A DNA stretch of 64,000 nt from contig JABFRU010000053.1 of assembly GCA_013140985.1 (NCBI GenBank), forward strand, positions 1-64,000, given 5' to 3'. Source of the stretch: Chitinophagaceae bacterium. GTDB taxonomy: Bacteria > Bacteroidota > Bacteroidia > Chitinophagales > Chitinophagaceae. Positions 43,719 through 50,818 of this stretch are shown piece after piece. The notes beneath the pieces were generated by a model that saw only the letters and a list, made by a program, of their open reading frames with translations, did not search any database and was not told where the DNA came from. Each line of letters begins with the position of its first letter. The stretch's first letter is position 1. Made by a program: the position numbers and the translations under genes.

Positions 43719-44312
43719 TCATTGCAATTTCCGGAAACCAATTTTAAATCCCGCACCGCCTGCAACCGGCAGCCATCCCTCGGTGGTTTTTGCAAAATAA
43801 TAGATCGTATTGAGTGAAACAGGCAGTTTAAAAACCCTGAGTCCAACACCCACACTAAAAGAAGGAGCAATGCTGTTGAAATCCCACTTAGCATCCCTGC
43901 TTATGCCATATGCATACGTTTTTGCCAACTCATCATACTCATAAGTTTGTTCTGTACCCCGATCCTTTGCAAACATATATCCCAGTCCAATGCCTGCCAT
44001 CAAACCCCTGCCTTCTTTTTTGCCGGTACTATAAATGACCTTAACCGATGGTGTAATGGAACGGAAATCTCCTGTTGAATACATATCATCACAATAACAT
44101 TCATATCCTGTTTTCCAGTAATGAACATCATATGCAATTGACCAATTTGATTGGATGGGTTTCTGTATCCCCACGGCAAATTGAAAAGGGTTGTCAACAC
44201 ATCCGCCGGCCCATACAGCGATATAAGGAGTAAAGTCCTTCTTATCATTATCCTGGCCGGTCGCATTGAAGCCGGTAATGAAAAGAATAACAGTTAGAAG
44301 AAAATTTCTCAT
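43719..44312 (-). CDS. Outer-membrane beta-barrel-like protein, unknown
   Basis: 197 residues from the ATG at 44312, where a signal peptide begins (MRNFLLTVILFITGFNATGQ); the frame extends to 44342 but overlaps the NlpC gene. Alternating hydrophobic strands with Gly and aromatic residues (YIAVWAGGCVDNPFQFAVGIQ, GLMAGIGLGYMFA, SFSVGVGLRVF) suggest an 8-stranded barrel. It ends in a basic short tail. Function unknown. Confidence 0.65.
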   Translation of the reverse strand: MRNFLLTVILFITGFNATGQDNDKKDFTPYIAVWAGGCVDNPFQFAVGIQKPIQSNWSIAYDVHYWKTGYECYCDDMYSTGDFRSITPSVKVIYSTGKKEGRGLMAGIGLGYMFAKDRGTEQTYEYDELAKTYAYGISRDAKWDFNSIAPSFSVGVGLRVFKLPVSLNTIYYFAKTTEGWLPVAGGAGFKIGFRKLQ

Positions 44313-44338
44313 GACAATGGTTTTAATGGTGAGAAGGA

Positions 44339-45106
44339 TCACCAGATCCTCCTGATCAATTGCAGTGACAATATTTTTTTACCTGTCGCTGCATCGATCA
44401 ATCCCCTTTTGCTGATCGTATCGATCTTCACTTTTCCTGAAGAATGAATTATCTGGTCATTCCCCAATAGAATGCCAACATGAACTATATCTTCCTTGTT
44501 ATCAAAAAAAGCAAGATCGCCGGGTAAAGCATCTTTGAATTTCTTCACTGTTTTCCCTTCCTGTGCCTGCTGCCATGCATCCCGTGGAAGGTCAATGCCC
44601 ATTAATTTGAAAATGACTTGAACAAAACCACTGCAATCAACACCCAATGGTGTCCGGCCTCCCCATAAATAGGGTGCATTCAGCCAGGGCAATGCCAGTT
44701 GTTTTACCAATTCCTCAGAAGGTTGTTGTTCGTACGGCTTGCAATAATTTCCTTTAAATTCATATTCATCATTACCCAATTTACCTTTGCTGTTTTCAAA
44801 AAAAGGTAATGAAGAACCCGCAGGGATATTCATTTTCTTATCACTCATTGTGATTTCATTCAACAATCCGGCAGCAGCATAAACACTCATGGTATTAGCT
44901 GTTGCTTCATCGATTTCTGCCAGCAATGTATTGGTCATCCAGCCTTCATAATTATCATGCAGGCTGCGGACCTTTACCCACAAAGGGTCTCTTGTTTTTA
45001 ATACTTTAACGGTTTCGCCAAACAGCAATTGGTTCACCATTTCTTTGCGGTGCAAAGGTTTTCTTCTTACCGGTGCGGCAGGAACACTGACAATAGCATA
45101 TTCCAT
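44339..45106 (-). CDS. NlpC/P60 (C40) peptidoglycan endopeptidase with SH3 domain
   Basis: 255 residues. The N-terminal part (about 1-130) contains bacterial SH3-like sequence (LFGETVKVLKTRDPLWVKVR). The C-terminal NlpC/P60 domain has the catalytic Cys in GVDCSGFVQV, His in IVHVGILLG, and the third polar residue in IIHSSG. It resembles gamma-D-glutamyl-diamino-acid peptidases that trim muropeptides. No signal peptide is visible, so it may act on recycled cell wall pieces in the cytosol. Confidence 0.85.
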   Translation of the reverse strand: MEYAIVSVPAAPVRRKPLHRKEMVNQLLFGETVKVLKTRDPLWVKVRSLHDNYEGWMTNTLLAEIDEATANTMSVYAAAGLLNEITMSDKKMNIPAGSSLPFFENSKGKLGNDEYEFKGNYCKPYEQQPSEELVKQLALPWLNAPYLWGGRTPLGVDCSGFVQVIFKLMGIDLPRDAWQQAQEGKTVKKFKDALPGDLAFFDNKEDIVHVGILLGNDQIIHSSGKVKIDTISKRGLIDAATGKKILSLQLIRRIW

Positions 45107-45134
45107 TCAATTTATTTTGATCGAATCTACTGAA

Positions 45135-45242
45135 GTTTCTGGTTTCAGGTTTCTGGTTTCAGGTTTCTGGTTTCTGCTAACAGGCTTTGTAAAGTGAAAT
45201 TGGCCATTGCACGATAACCTTAAACCACAAACCTGAAACAGG
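45135..45242. repeat. Inverted pair of heptad arrays, GTTTCnG word
   Basis: Left: six units at 45135-45176, alternating GTTTCTG and GTTTCAG in exact 7-bp phase. Right: three units at 45222-45242 (AAACCAC, AAACCTG, AAACAGG). Read as reverse complement, the right array pairs with the left one at 17 of 18 positions. The core of 45 bases is unique. It lies between the divergent NlpC and sigma factor genes. It is the clearest example in the window. Confidence 0.8.
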
Positions 45243-45271
45243 AGACAATTTTTTATTGATTTTGAATGAAC

Positions 45272-45304
45272 TTGCATCATACTGCCAACAAATAGCTATT
45301 TTTC
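45272..45304 (+). promoter_or_regulatory. Candidate promoter of the sigma factor gene
   Basis: TTG at 45272-45274, a 22-base spacer, and TATTTTTC at 45297-45304 (one mismatch from TAnnTTTG). The GTG start follows five bases later. Confidence 0.4.
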
Positions 45305-45308
45305 GTTT

Positions 45309-45893
45309 GTGAAGAAGGATACCCACACCCAATTGACCGACCAGGAACTCTTAGAAAAGTTCTATAGCGATCATGACAATGAATGGCTGGGCATTTTATT
45401 GCAGCGCTATACATTGTTGTTGCTGGGTGTTTGCATGAAATATTTGAAAAATGAAGAAGAAGCGAAAGATAGTGTGCAGCAGGTCTTTTTAAAAGTGATC
45501 CAGGAGCTTCATAAATACAAAGTGGAATACTTCAAATCATGGTTGTATATGGTGGCAAAGAATCATTGCCTGATGCGATTGAGAGAAAAACAGGGAAAGA
45601 TCACAACGGAGGTCAATGATCGGCTTGCAGCACAACCGGAAGAAGAAACAGACCGGCAGACATTATTGCAAAGCGATCATACACTGGAACTGATGGGTGA
45701 TGCATTAAAAGAACTCAATGATGAGCAACGCCAATGTGTAACTTTGTTTTACCTGCAAAAGAAAAGTTATCAGCAAGTGAGTGATGAAACAGGATACAGC
45801 ATGTTACAGGTAAAAAGTTATATCCAGAACGGAAAAAGGAACTTGAAAATACTTATTGAAAAAAAATTGCAGGGGGAAATGCACAGAAAATAA
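45309..45893 (+). CDS. ECF-type RNA polymerase sigma factor
   Basis: 194 residues with a GTG start. Sigma-70 region 2 covers about 25-95 (LLLGVCMKYLKNEEEAKDSV, then FKSWLYMVAKNHCLMRLRE). Region 4 covers about 125-180 (LNDEQRQCVTLFYLQKKSYQQVSDETGYS). There is no region 3, as expected for ECF sigma factors. The next gene starts one base after its stop codon and encodes a small membrane protein, the usual arrangement for a sigma factor with its controller. Confidence 0.88.
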   Translation: MKKDTHTQLTDQELLEKFYSDHDNEWLGILLQRYTLLLLGVCMKYLKNEEEAKDSVQQVFLKVIQELHKYKVEYFKSWLYMVAKNHCLMRLREKQGKITTEVNDRLAAQPEEETDRQTLLQSDHTLELMGDALKELNDEQRQCVTLFYLQKKSYQQVSDETGYSMLQVKSYIQNGKRNLKILIEKKLQGEMHRK

Positions 45894-45894
45894 A

Positions 45895-46257
45895 ATGTCA
45901 GAGAATTATAAAGACATATTATCGAATTTATCAACCGAAGTTGACCAGGAAACACTGCTGTTATACCTGCAGGGAAAACTATCGGAAGAAAAAAAGCATG
46001 AGGTAGAAAAAAAACTCATGCAAAACGAATTCGATGATGATGCAATGGAAGGTTTGCAGGAAATAAAAGACAAGCAGCAGATACAGTACATGGTTGAAAT
46101 GCTGAACAGGGACCTGAAGAAAAAAACAGAAAAGAAAAAGAAGCGCCGGGAAAAAATGAAGATCAAAGATCAGCCCTGGTTATTTATTTCTATACTTATT
46201 CTTATTTTACTGATCGTACTTTGCTATATGGTCATCCGGAAGATGAACGGCAACTGA
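45895..46257 (+). CDS. Small membrane protein, probable anti-sigma partner
   Basis: 120 residues from the ATG at 45895 (a frame Met at 45856 lies inside the sigma gene). The N-terminal 85 residues are highly charged and helical, including DQETLLLYLQGKLSEEKKHEVE, which resembles the zinc-free N-terminal helices of Bacteroidota anti-sigma-like proteins. A Lys/Arg-rich stretch precedes one membrane helix (about 93-114). It therefore has its regulatory domain in the cytosol. The role is inferred from position and layout. Confidence 0.65.
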   Translation: MSENYKDILSNLSTEVDQETLLLYLQGKLSEEKKHEVEKKLMQNEFDDDAMEGLQEIKDKQQIQYMVEMLNRDLKKKTEKKKKRREKMKIKDQPWLFISILILILLIVLCYMVIRKMNGN

Positions 46258-46734
46258 TCAGTATTTTATTTTGCCTTCCCAGTTCTTCCAGTCTTCAAAA
46301 ACTTTTTTAGCAGCAGGGTGTGGCTGATGGATAAAAGGGATCTTTCTATCGGTCATCGGTGTATTGATCTCGGTATAAATAAAATCATCATCAAATTCGA
46401 TTTCCGCTGCATCTTCTTTTGTATTGGCATACACCACTCTTTTTGGCCTTGCCCAATAAATAGCACCAAGGCACATGGGGCATGGTTCGCAACTGGTAAA
46501 TATTTCGCAGTCGTTCAATTGATAGGTTCCTAATTTTTTGCAGGCCATCCTGATAGCAACTACTTCTGCATGAGCTGTCGGGTCATTGGAAGAAGTGACC
46601 TCATTACATCCCTCTCCTACTATTTCATCGCCCATTACGATTACACAACCAAAAGGTCCGCCACTCCCGCCCTGCATGCCTTGCCTGGAAAGTTCAATGG
46701 CCCGCTCCAAAAATTTTTTATCCCTCGCATCCAT
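46258..46734 (-). CDS. guaD: Guanine deaminase (cytidine-deaminase fold)
   Basis: 158 residues. The zinc site of the CDA superfamily is HAEVVAIRMA (His, Glu) with SCEPCPMCLGAIYWARP (two Cys). Sequence details such as LGTYQLNDCEIFTSCEPCPMC and the C-terminal FDDDFIYTEI match the Bacillus-type guanine deaminase GuaD rather than the tRNA adenosine deaminase TadA. It converts guanine to xanthine. Its stop codon abuts that of the anti-sigma gene. Confidence 0.83.
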   Translation of the reverse strand: MDARDKKFLERAIELSRQGMQGGSGGPFGCVIVMGDEIVGEGCNEVTSSNDPTAHAEVVAIRMACKKLGTYQLNDCEIFTSCEPCPMCLGAIYWARPKRVVYANTKEDAAEIEFDDDFIYTEINTPMTDRKIPFIHQPHPAAKKVFEDWKNWEGKIKY

Positions 46735-46890
46735 AGCCTAAGATTACTTAAAAAATGTGGATAAACCTCCTCTTTCGCACAGCTTATTCACCGAAAATGA
46801 TTTCAATATGAAGTTAATATTAATTTTAAGTTATCCGATTGTTACCCCCCAAAACCTTTGTATTTTTTCCCTCCACTAAATGGTTTTATT

Positions 46891-47382
46891 ATGAGATGGG
46901 AGATCGCTTCAACCGATACTAAAAAGGAAGTATATCATTTATTCAAAAATGATAAAAAGATCCTGACACTTGTTATCAATCCTTTTTCTCATACAGCAAG
47001 GGTGGAATGCGATAATGAAAAGAGGGTCTTTCAAATACGCAATGAAGGCTTTCTCCGCAACAAGGTCACACTCCGTAATGAATACGGAATCAAGATCGGC
47101 GAATTAGGCCAGGAGAACAAAGAGAATTTCATTGATGTAAATGATGAACGCTTCTACTATGACATTCATAATAACCCATTAGCAGAATTGATACTTTACA
47201 AAGGATCAAAAGAAAAACCTTTTGTTACCTGCGGCCTCAGCAGCAAAGAAGGTAGTGCAGCAATAAATTTCAAAAAAGATAAAAGTCTTTCTTCAGCTTC
47301 TCATCCCGGGTTATTAATGGCCTTATGCTGGTACATGTTCTTGCCGGTAGCAAAAGAGAATGTTGTTGAATACGCTTCTTAA
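46891..47382 (+). CDS. Conserved hypothetical protein
   Basis: 163 residues from the ATG at 46891; an ATG at 46858 is also in frame. It is not recognised. The main body is beta-rich (EIASTDTKKEVYHLFKNDKK, ARVECDNEKRVFQIRNEGF), reminiscent of LURP-one-related or tubby-like folds. A hydrophobic segment LLMALCWYMFLPVA near the C terminus could be a membrane helix. There is no signal peptide. Confidence 0.5.
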   Translation: MRWEIASTDTKKEVYHLFKNDKKILTLVINPFSHTARVECDNEKRVFQIRNEGFLRNKVTLRNEYGIKIGELGQENKENFIDVNDERFYYDIHNNPLAELILYKGSKEKPFVTCGLSSKEGSAAINFKKDKSLSSASHPGLLMALCWYMFLPVAKENVVEYAS

Positions 47383-47473
47383 TGAACAAAAGAACAGGCA
47401 AGCAATAGAACACCGGATGCCGAAGTTGCAGCCCTTCAATATTCTATATTCCTTGTTCACCTGTTTGATATTC

Positions 47474-48850
47474 TTACAACTGCTCCCAAACACTTTTTGC
47501 AAATTGTTCCAGCGATGGGTCCCTTGCTCCCATCAGCAGCAATACGCAATTATTCGTAAAATGCGGACGAACTTTTTTTAAGAAATCATTTCTCTTCTCA
47601 ACAAAAAAAGCTTTTTTACCCAGCGCTTTCAGATCATTGATAAGATCGTTGGCCGAAATATCTTTTACCGCTGTTCCACCCGCATAAAATATCTCACTCA
47701 TCCATATCTCATCTTCAGGACGTAAGGCTCCAGCAATTTCATTAACAAAATCATCCCGTAAAAATTTCGTAGGTTTATATCCATGAGGTTGAAACCACGC
47801 AATTATTTTCGGAGCTACCGGCTGGCATGCTTTTATGGCCGCCGCACATTTGACGGGGTTATGAGCATAATCATCAATCAGCCATACACCGTTATTGTTG
47901 CCATATGCCTGGTGGCGGCGATAGATGCCCTCATATTTCCTTAATGCTGCCGCACAATTGTCAAGGCTGACACCTATTCCATGAGCTACCGTTATTGCTG
48001 CAAGTGCATTTTCCATATTATGCTTGCCAAGAATATTCAGCTTGAAATCAACCCCTGAAATTTTGAAACTGATGGTTAATCCTTGCTGTCTGAAATCTGT
48101 TGTCATATAACCGGCAAAGGAATCGGGGTCAGTAGAAAAATCCTGCTGTTCATGCTGAGAAAACTGTTTGGCCAATGGATGGGCCTGGTTCACCGAAAAC
48201 ATTTTGCTGTTATTTTTAAAAATGCCGAACAGTTTCATCAATTCATCTATTTCCTGGTGATCCTTATCTATATTCAGCAATAAACCAAGTTCTGGTTTAT
48301 ATTGAACAATGGACCCATCACTTTCATCAGCTTCAATAACTAACCAATCACCTTTTCCCACTTTTGCATTCCCGATCTTTCCTTTTCTAATGAAGCTTAC
48401 CAAACCTGCACCGCTGATAATGCTCGGGTCAAAACCGGCATGTTCCAACATATCAAACAACATGGCGCTGGTGGTGCTCTTACCGCTTGTCCCTGCCACA
48501 GCAATCGTTCTTTTACTGACAGCTATCATCGCCAATAATTCAGAACGTTTGATGATGGGAATATTTAGTTGTTTCGCCTTTTGAACTTCTGCTACTGTAT
48601 CTTCTATGGCTGTTGATACTACGATAAGGTCTGTTGCTGGTGTGATCCCCTCCCCGTTTTGCACAAAACATTTGATCCCCTCGGCTTCTAATTTTTCTTT
48701 TGTTTCATTGTATTCCCCTTCCACAAAGAACCGGTCGCTGCCTGAAACATTTTTGCCAACACCCTTTAAATACTGGGCAATAGCACTCATACCAACTCCG
48801 GCAATGCCGATGAAAAAAGGATTTTTGAAGTCATTTATAGAAGCTATCAT
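47474..48850 (-). CDS. MurC/Mpl-type Mur ligase
   Basis: 458 residues, three Mur ligase domains. The N-terminal Rossmann-like domain begins PFFIGIAGVGMSAIAQYL. The ATP-binding loop is AGTSGKSTTSAM. The central domain contains EADESDGSIVQYKP and NIDKDHQEID, and the C-terminal domain has WLIDDYAHNPVK. The enzyme adds L-alanine (MurC) or a recycled tripeptide (Mpl) to UDP-N-acetylmuramate. It is away from the division/cell-wall cluster and shorter than typical MurC, so it may be a second, salvage-type ligase. Confidence 0.8.
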   Translation of the reverse strand: MIASINDFKNPFFIGIAGVGMSAIAQYLKGVGKNVSGSDRFFVEGEYNETKEKLEAEGIKCFVQNGEGITPATDLIVVSTAIEDTVAEVQKAKQLNIPIIKRSELLAMIAVSKRTIAVAGTSGKSTTSAMLFDMLEHAGFDPSIISGAGLVSFIRKGKIGNAKVGKGDWLVIEADESDGSIVQYKPELGLLLNIDKDHQEIDELMKLFGIFKNNSKMFSVNQAHPLAKQFSQHEQQDFSTDPDSFAGYMTTDFRQQGLTISFKISGVDFKLNILGKHNMENALAAITVAHGIGVSLDNCAAALRKYEGIYRRHQAYGNNNGVWLIDDYAHNPVKCAAAIKACQPVAPKIIAWFQPHGYKPTKFLRDDFVNEIAGALRPEDEIWMSEIFYAGGTAVKDISANDLINDLKALGKKAFFVEKRNDFLKKVRPHFTNNCVLLLMGARDPSLEQFAKSVWEQL

Positions 48851-49002
48851 ACTGCAAATAAAACAATTTATAGGTTGGCGAAAGGTTTTAAATGGTTAAG
48901 CGTCAAAGTTCCTGGTCTGATTTGCTGATATGAAAAATTTCGTAGTATCTTAAACCTTTAATTTATTGGCCGGTCAGAAGCCGGTACTAAAAAGCCCCCG
49001 AC

Positions 49003-50175
49003 ATGCCCGCCACCAAACCCAAATTATTTGCAAGTATTGCCCTGTCTGCCATCACCGTTTTCATAGCCTGTAACAAAAGTTCGGATGATACCGGCGCTAC
49101 TACCCCTACCGATCCTGTTGCTGCAGTGCTGAATCTTCCATCCACTCCTTTTAATTATGCCAATCCTGCATTACCGGCATATTTGAATTCGCCGCCAATA
49201 CAGGGGCAAATAAACACACCCGCCAATAACCCCATCACCGACAATGGCGCTACACTGGGCCGGGTTTTGTTTTATGATAAAAACCTTTCCATTAATAATA
49301 CGATTTCATGCGCTTCATGTCACAAACAAGCCAATGCATTTTCGGATCCATTGGCAAAAAGTGTTGGCTTCAATGGAGGTTTGACAGGAAGAAATTCCAT
49401 GCCGCTTACCAATGCAAAATATTATCCGAATGGCCGCTTTTTCTGGGATCAGCGGGCCGCCACTTTGGAAGACCAGGTACTGATGCCGATACAGGACCTC
49501 GTAGAAATGGGAATGACATTACCTCAACTGGAAACCAAACTCAAAGGGTTGGCTTATTACCCGGTGCTTTTTGAAAAAGCATTTGGCGATAACAATATTA
49601 CCAGCGACCGCATCTCAAAAGCCTTATCGCAATTTGTTCGTTCCATTGTTTCTTATCAGTCAAAGTATGATGCGGGACGTTCCACTTTCCCGGCTGCACC
49701 TGCGCCACCACCCAATGCAGTTTTCCCCAATTTCACTGCCGAGGAGAACATGGGTAAAGCAATTTTTCTTAACCCCCAGAATGCCTGCGCTGCCTGTCAT
49801 GGTTCAGAAACATTTACAGCGCCACAGGAAAAAAATAATGGTTTGGATCTGACAACTATTGACCGTGGCTTTGGCGCTGTAGCAAATAATACTGCATTGG
49901 ATGCTACATTTAAAGTTGGTTCATTAAGAAATATAGAACTTACCGCTCCATTTATGCATGATGGCCGTTTTACTACACTCGAGCAGGTAGTAGAACATTA
50001 CAGCACCGGTGTAAAAAATCACCCTAATCTTTCTCCCCAATTAAGATTACCCAATGGACAACCAAGACTGGCCAATCTTACTGTGCAGGAAAAAGCAGCA
50101 TTGGTAGCATTTATGAGAACATTGACTGATGTAAGTATGATAACGGATGTGAAGTATTCGAATCCGTTTAAATAA
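49003..50175 (+). CDS. Dihaem cytochrome c peroxidase (MauG/CcpA family)
   Basis: 390 residues. The signal sequence ends in a lipobox-like VFIAC, so the protein is probably lipidated. Two haem motifs are present: CASCH in the N-terminal domain and CAACH in the C-terminal domain. Further blocks are NAKYYPNGRFFWDQRAATLE and APFMHDGRFTTLEQVVEHY, which carries a likely distal ligand. It reduces hydrogen peroxide in the periplasm or acts in MauG-like oxidation. Its last eight bases overlap the 3' end of the convergent OmdA-type gene. Confidence 0.9.
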   Translation: MPATKPKLFASIALSAITVFIACNKSSDDTGATTPTDPVAAVLNLPSTPFNYANPALPAYLNSPPIQGQINTPANNPITDNGATLGRVLFYDKNLSINNTISCASCHKQANAFSDPLAKSVGFNGGLTGRNSMPLTNAKYYPNGRFFWDQRAATLEDQVLMPIQDLVEMGMTLPQLETKLKGLAYYPVLFEKAFGDNNITSDRISKALSQFVRSIVSYQSKYDAGRSTFPAAPAPPPNAVFPNFTAEENMGKAIFLNPQNACAACHGSETFTAPQEKNNGLDLTTIDRGFGAVANNTALDATFKVGSLRNIELTAPFMHDGRFTTLEQVVEHYSTGVKNHPNLSPQLRLPNGQPRLANLTVQEKAALVAFMRTLTDVSMITDVKYSNPFK

Positions 50176-50683
50176 ATTTTCCCGCCGCAGCCCTCAGCAT
50201 CTCCGGGTATCCCCATTTCTTGGAGAGTGCATTCACCGCCATCGCAATTCGTTTTGTTTTGGTCGGTTCTGTTTTGGCGCTGTCTATCCATTTGCTGAAA
50301 TAACGTTGGTGGGCGCCGGTCAATGATTTAAAATGCTTTTTTGCATCCGGTTCAAAATCCAGGCACTCCATAAAGTCTTTATTAAAAACAAAAGCGCTGT
50401 CGTCTGCTTCTAATTGCACTTTTATCATCGCACCATGCCGCTTGCCGATCGCTTTACGCATGGCTGCATTCACCGGCATGATAAAAGGGCCGCCGCCCAT
50501 CGGCATCAATGATACCCTGCTGATGACATAATTATCCAGCTTGCCTTTTACTTTGAACTCTTTTTTATTTCCCGGCTTTATTTTTTGCGCAATGTCAGCC
50601 GGCACTTCAAAGTAGGTCCAGCCGGTCTTTTCCCCTTTTGTTTCAAATTTGTGCAGCGTGGCGGTAAACTTCACCGGTTTCAT
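50168..50683 (-). CDS. DUF1905 / YdeI-OmdA-type protein
   Basis: 171 residues, cytosolic. The N-terminal DUF1905 domain (about 5-95: TGWTYFEVPADIA, VKGKLDNYVISRVSLMPMGGG) is a small barrel. The C-terminal YdeI/OmpD-associated region contains HQRYFSKWIDSAKTEPTKTKRI, seen in proteins annotated as bacteriocin-protection or OmdA. The biochemical role is not established. It overlaps the peroxidase gene tail to tail. Confidence 0.8.
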   Translation of the reverse strand: MKPVKFTATLHKFETKGEKTGWTYFEVPADIAQKIKPGNKKEFKVKGKLDNYVISRVSLMPMGGGPFIMPVNAAMRKAIGKRHGAMIKVQLEADDSAFVFNKDFMECLDFEPDAKKHFKSLTGAHQRYFSKWIDSAKTEPTKTKRIAMAVNALSKKWGYPEMLRAAAGKFI

Positions 50684-50761
50684 GAAATAAATTTATAGTT
50701 ATTACACGATGCTGCAAAGGTTAAACATATCTGAAAATCCGCCGTTCATCGGAATGATGCT

Positions 50762-50790
50762 TTGCCCGGGATGATATTTGGCTATTTTTG
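50762..50790 (+). promoter_or_regulatory. Promoter of the second TonB-dependent receptor
   Basis: TTG at 50762-50764, 18-base spacer, TATTTTTG at 50783-50790, which is a perfect -7 element. The expected start point lies about 22 bases before the ATG at 50819. This is the best complete promoter match in the window. Confidence 0.7.
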
Positions 50791-50818
50791 TCCATCCTAT
50801 TTTATAGTATAGCCAACC

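Noticed and set aside
45135-45242. Possible CRISPR array
   Set aside because: Units are 7 bp without spacers, and no cas genes are present in the window.
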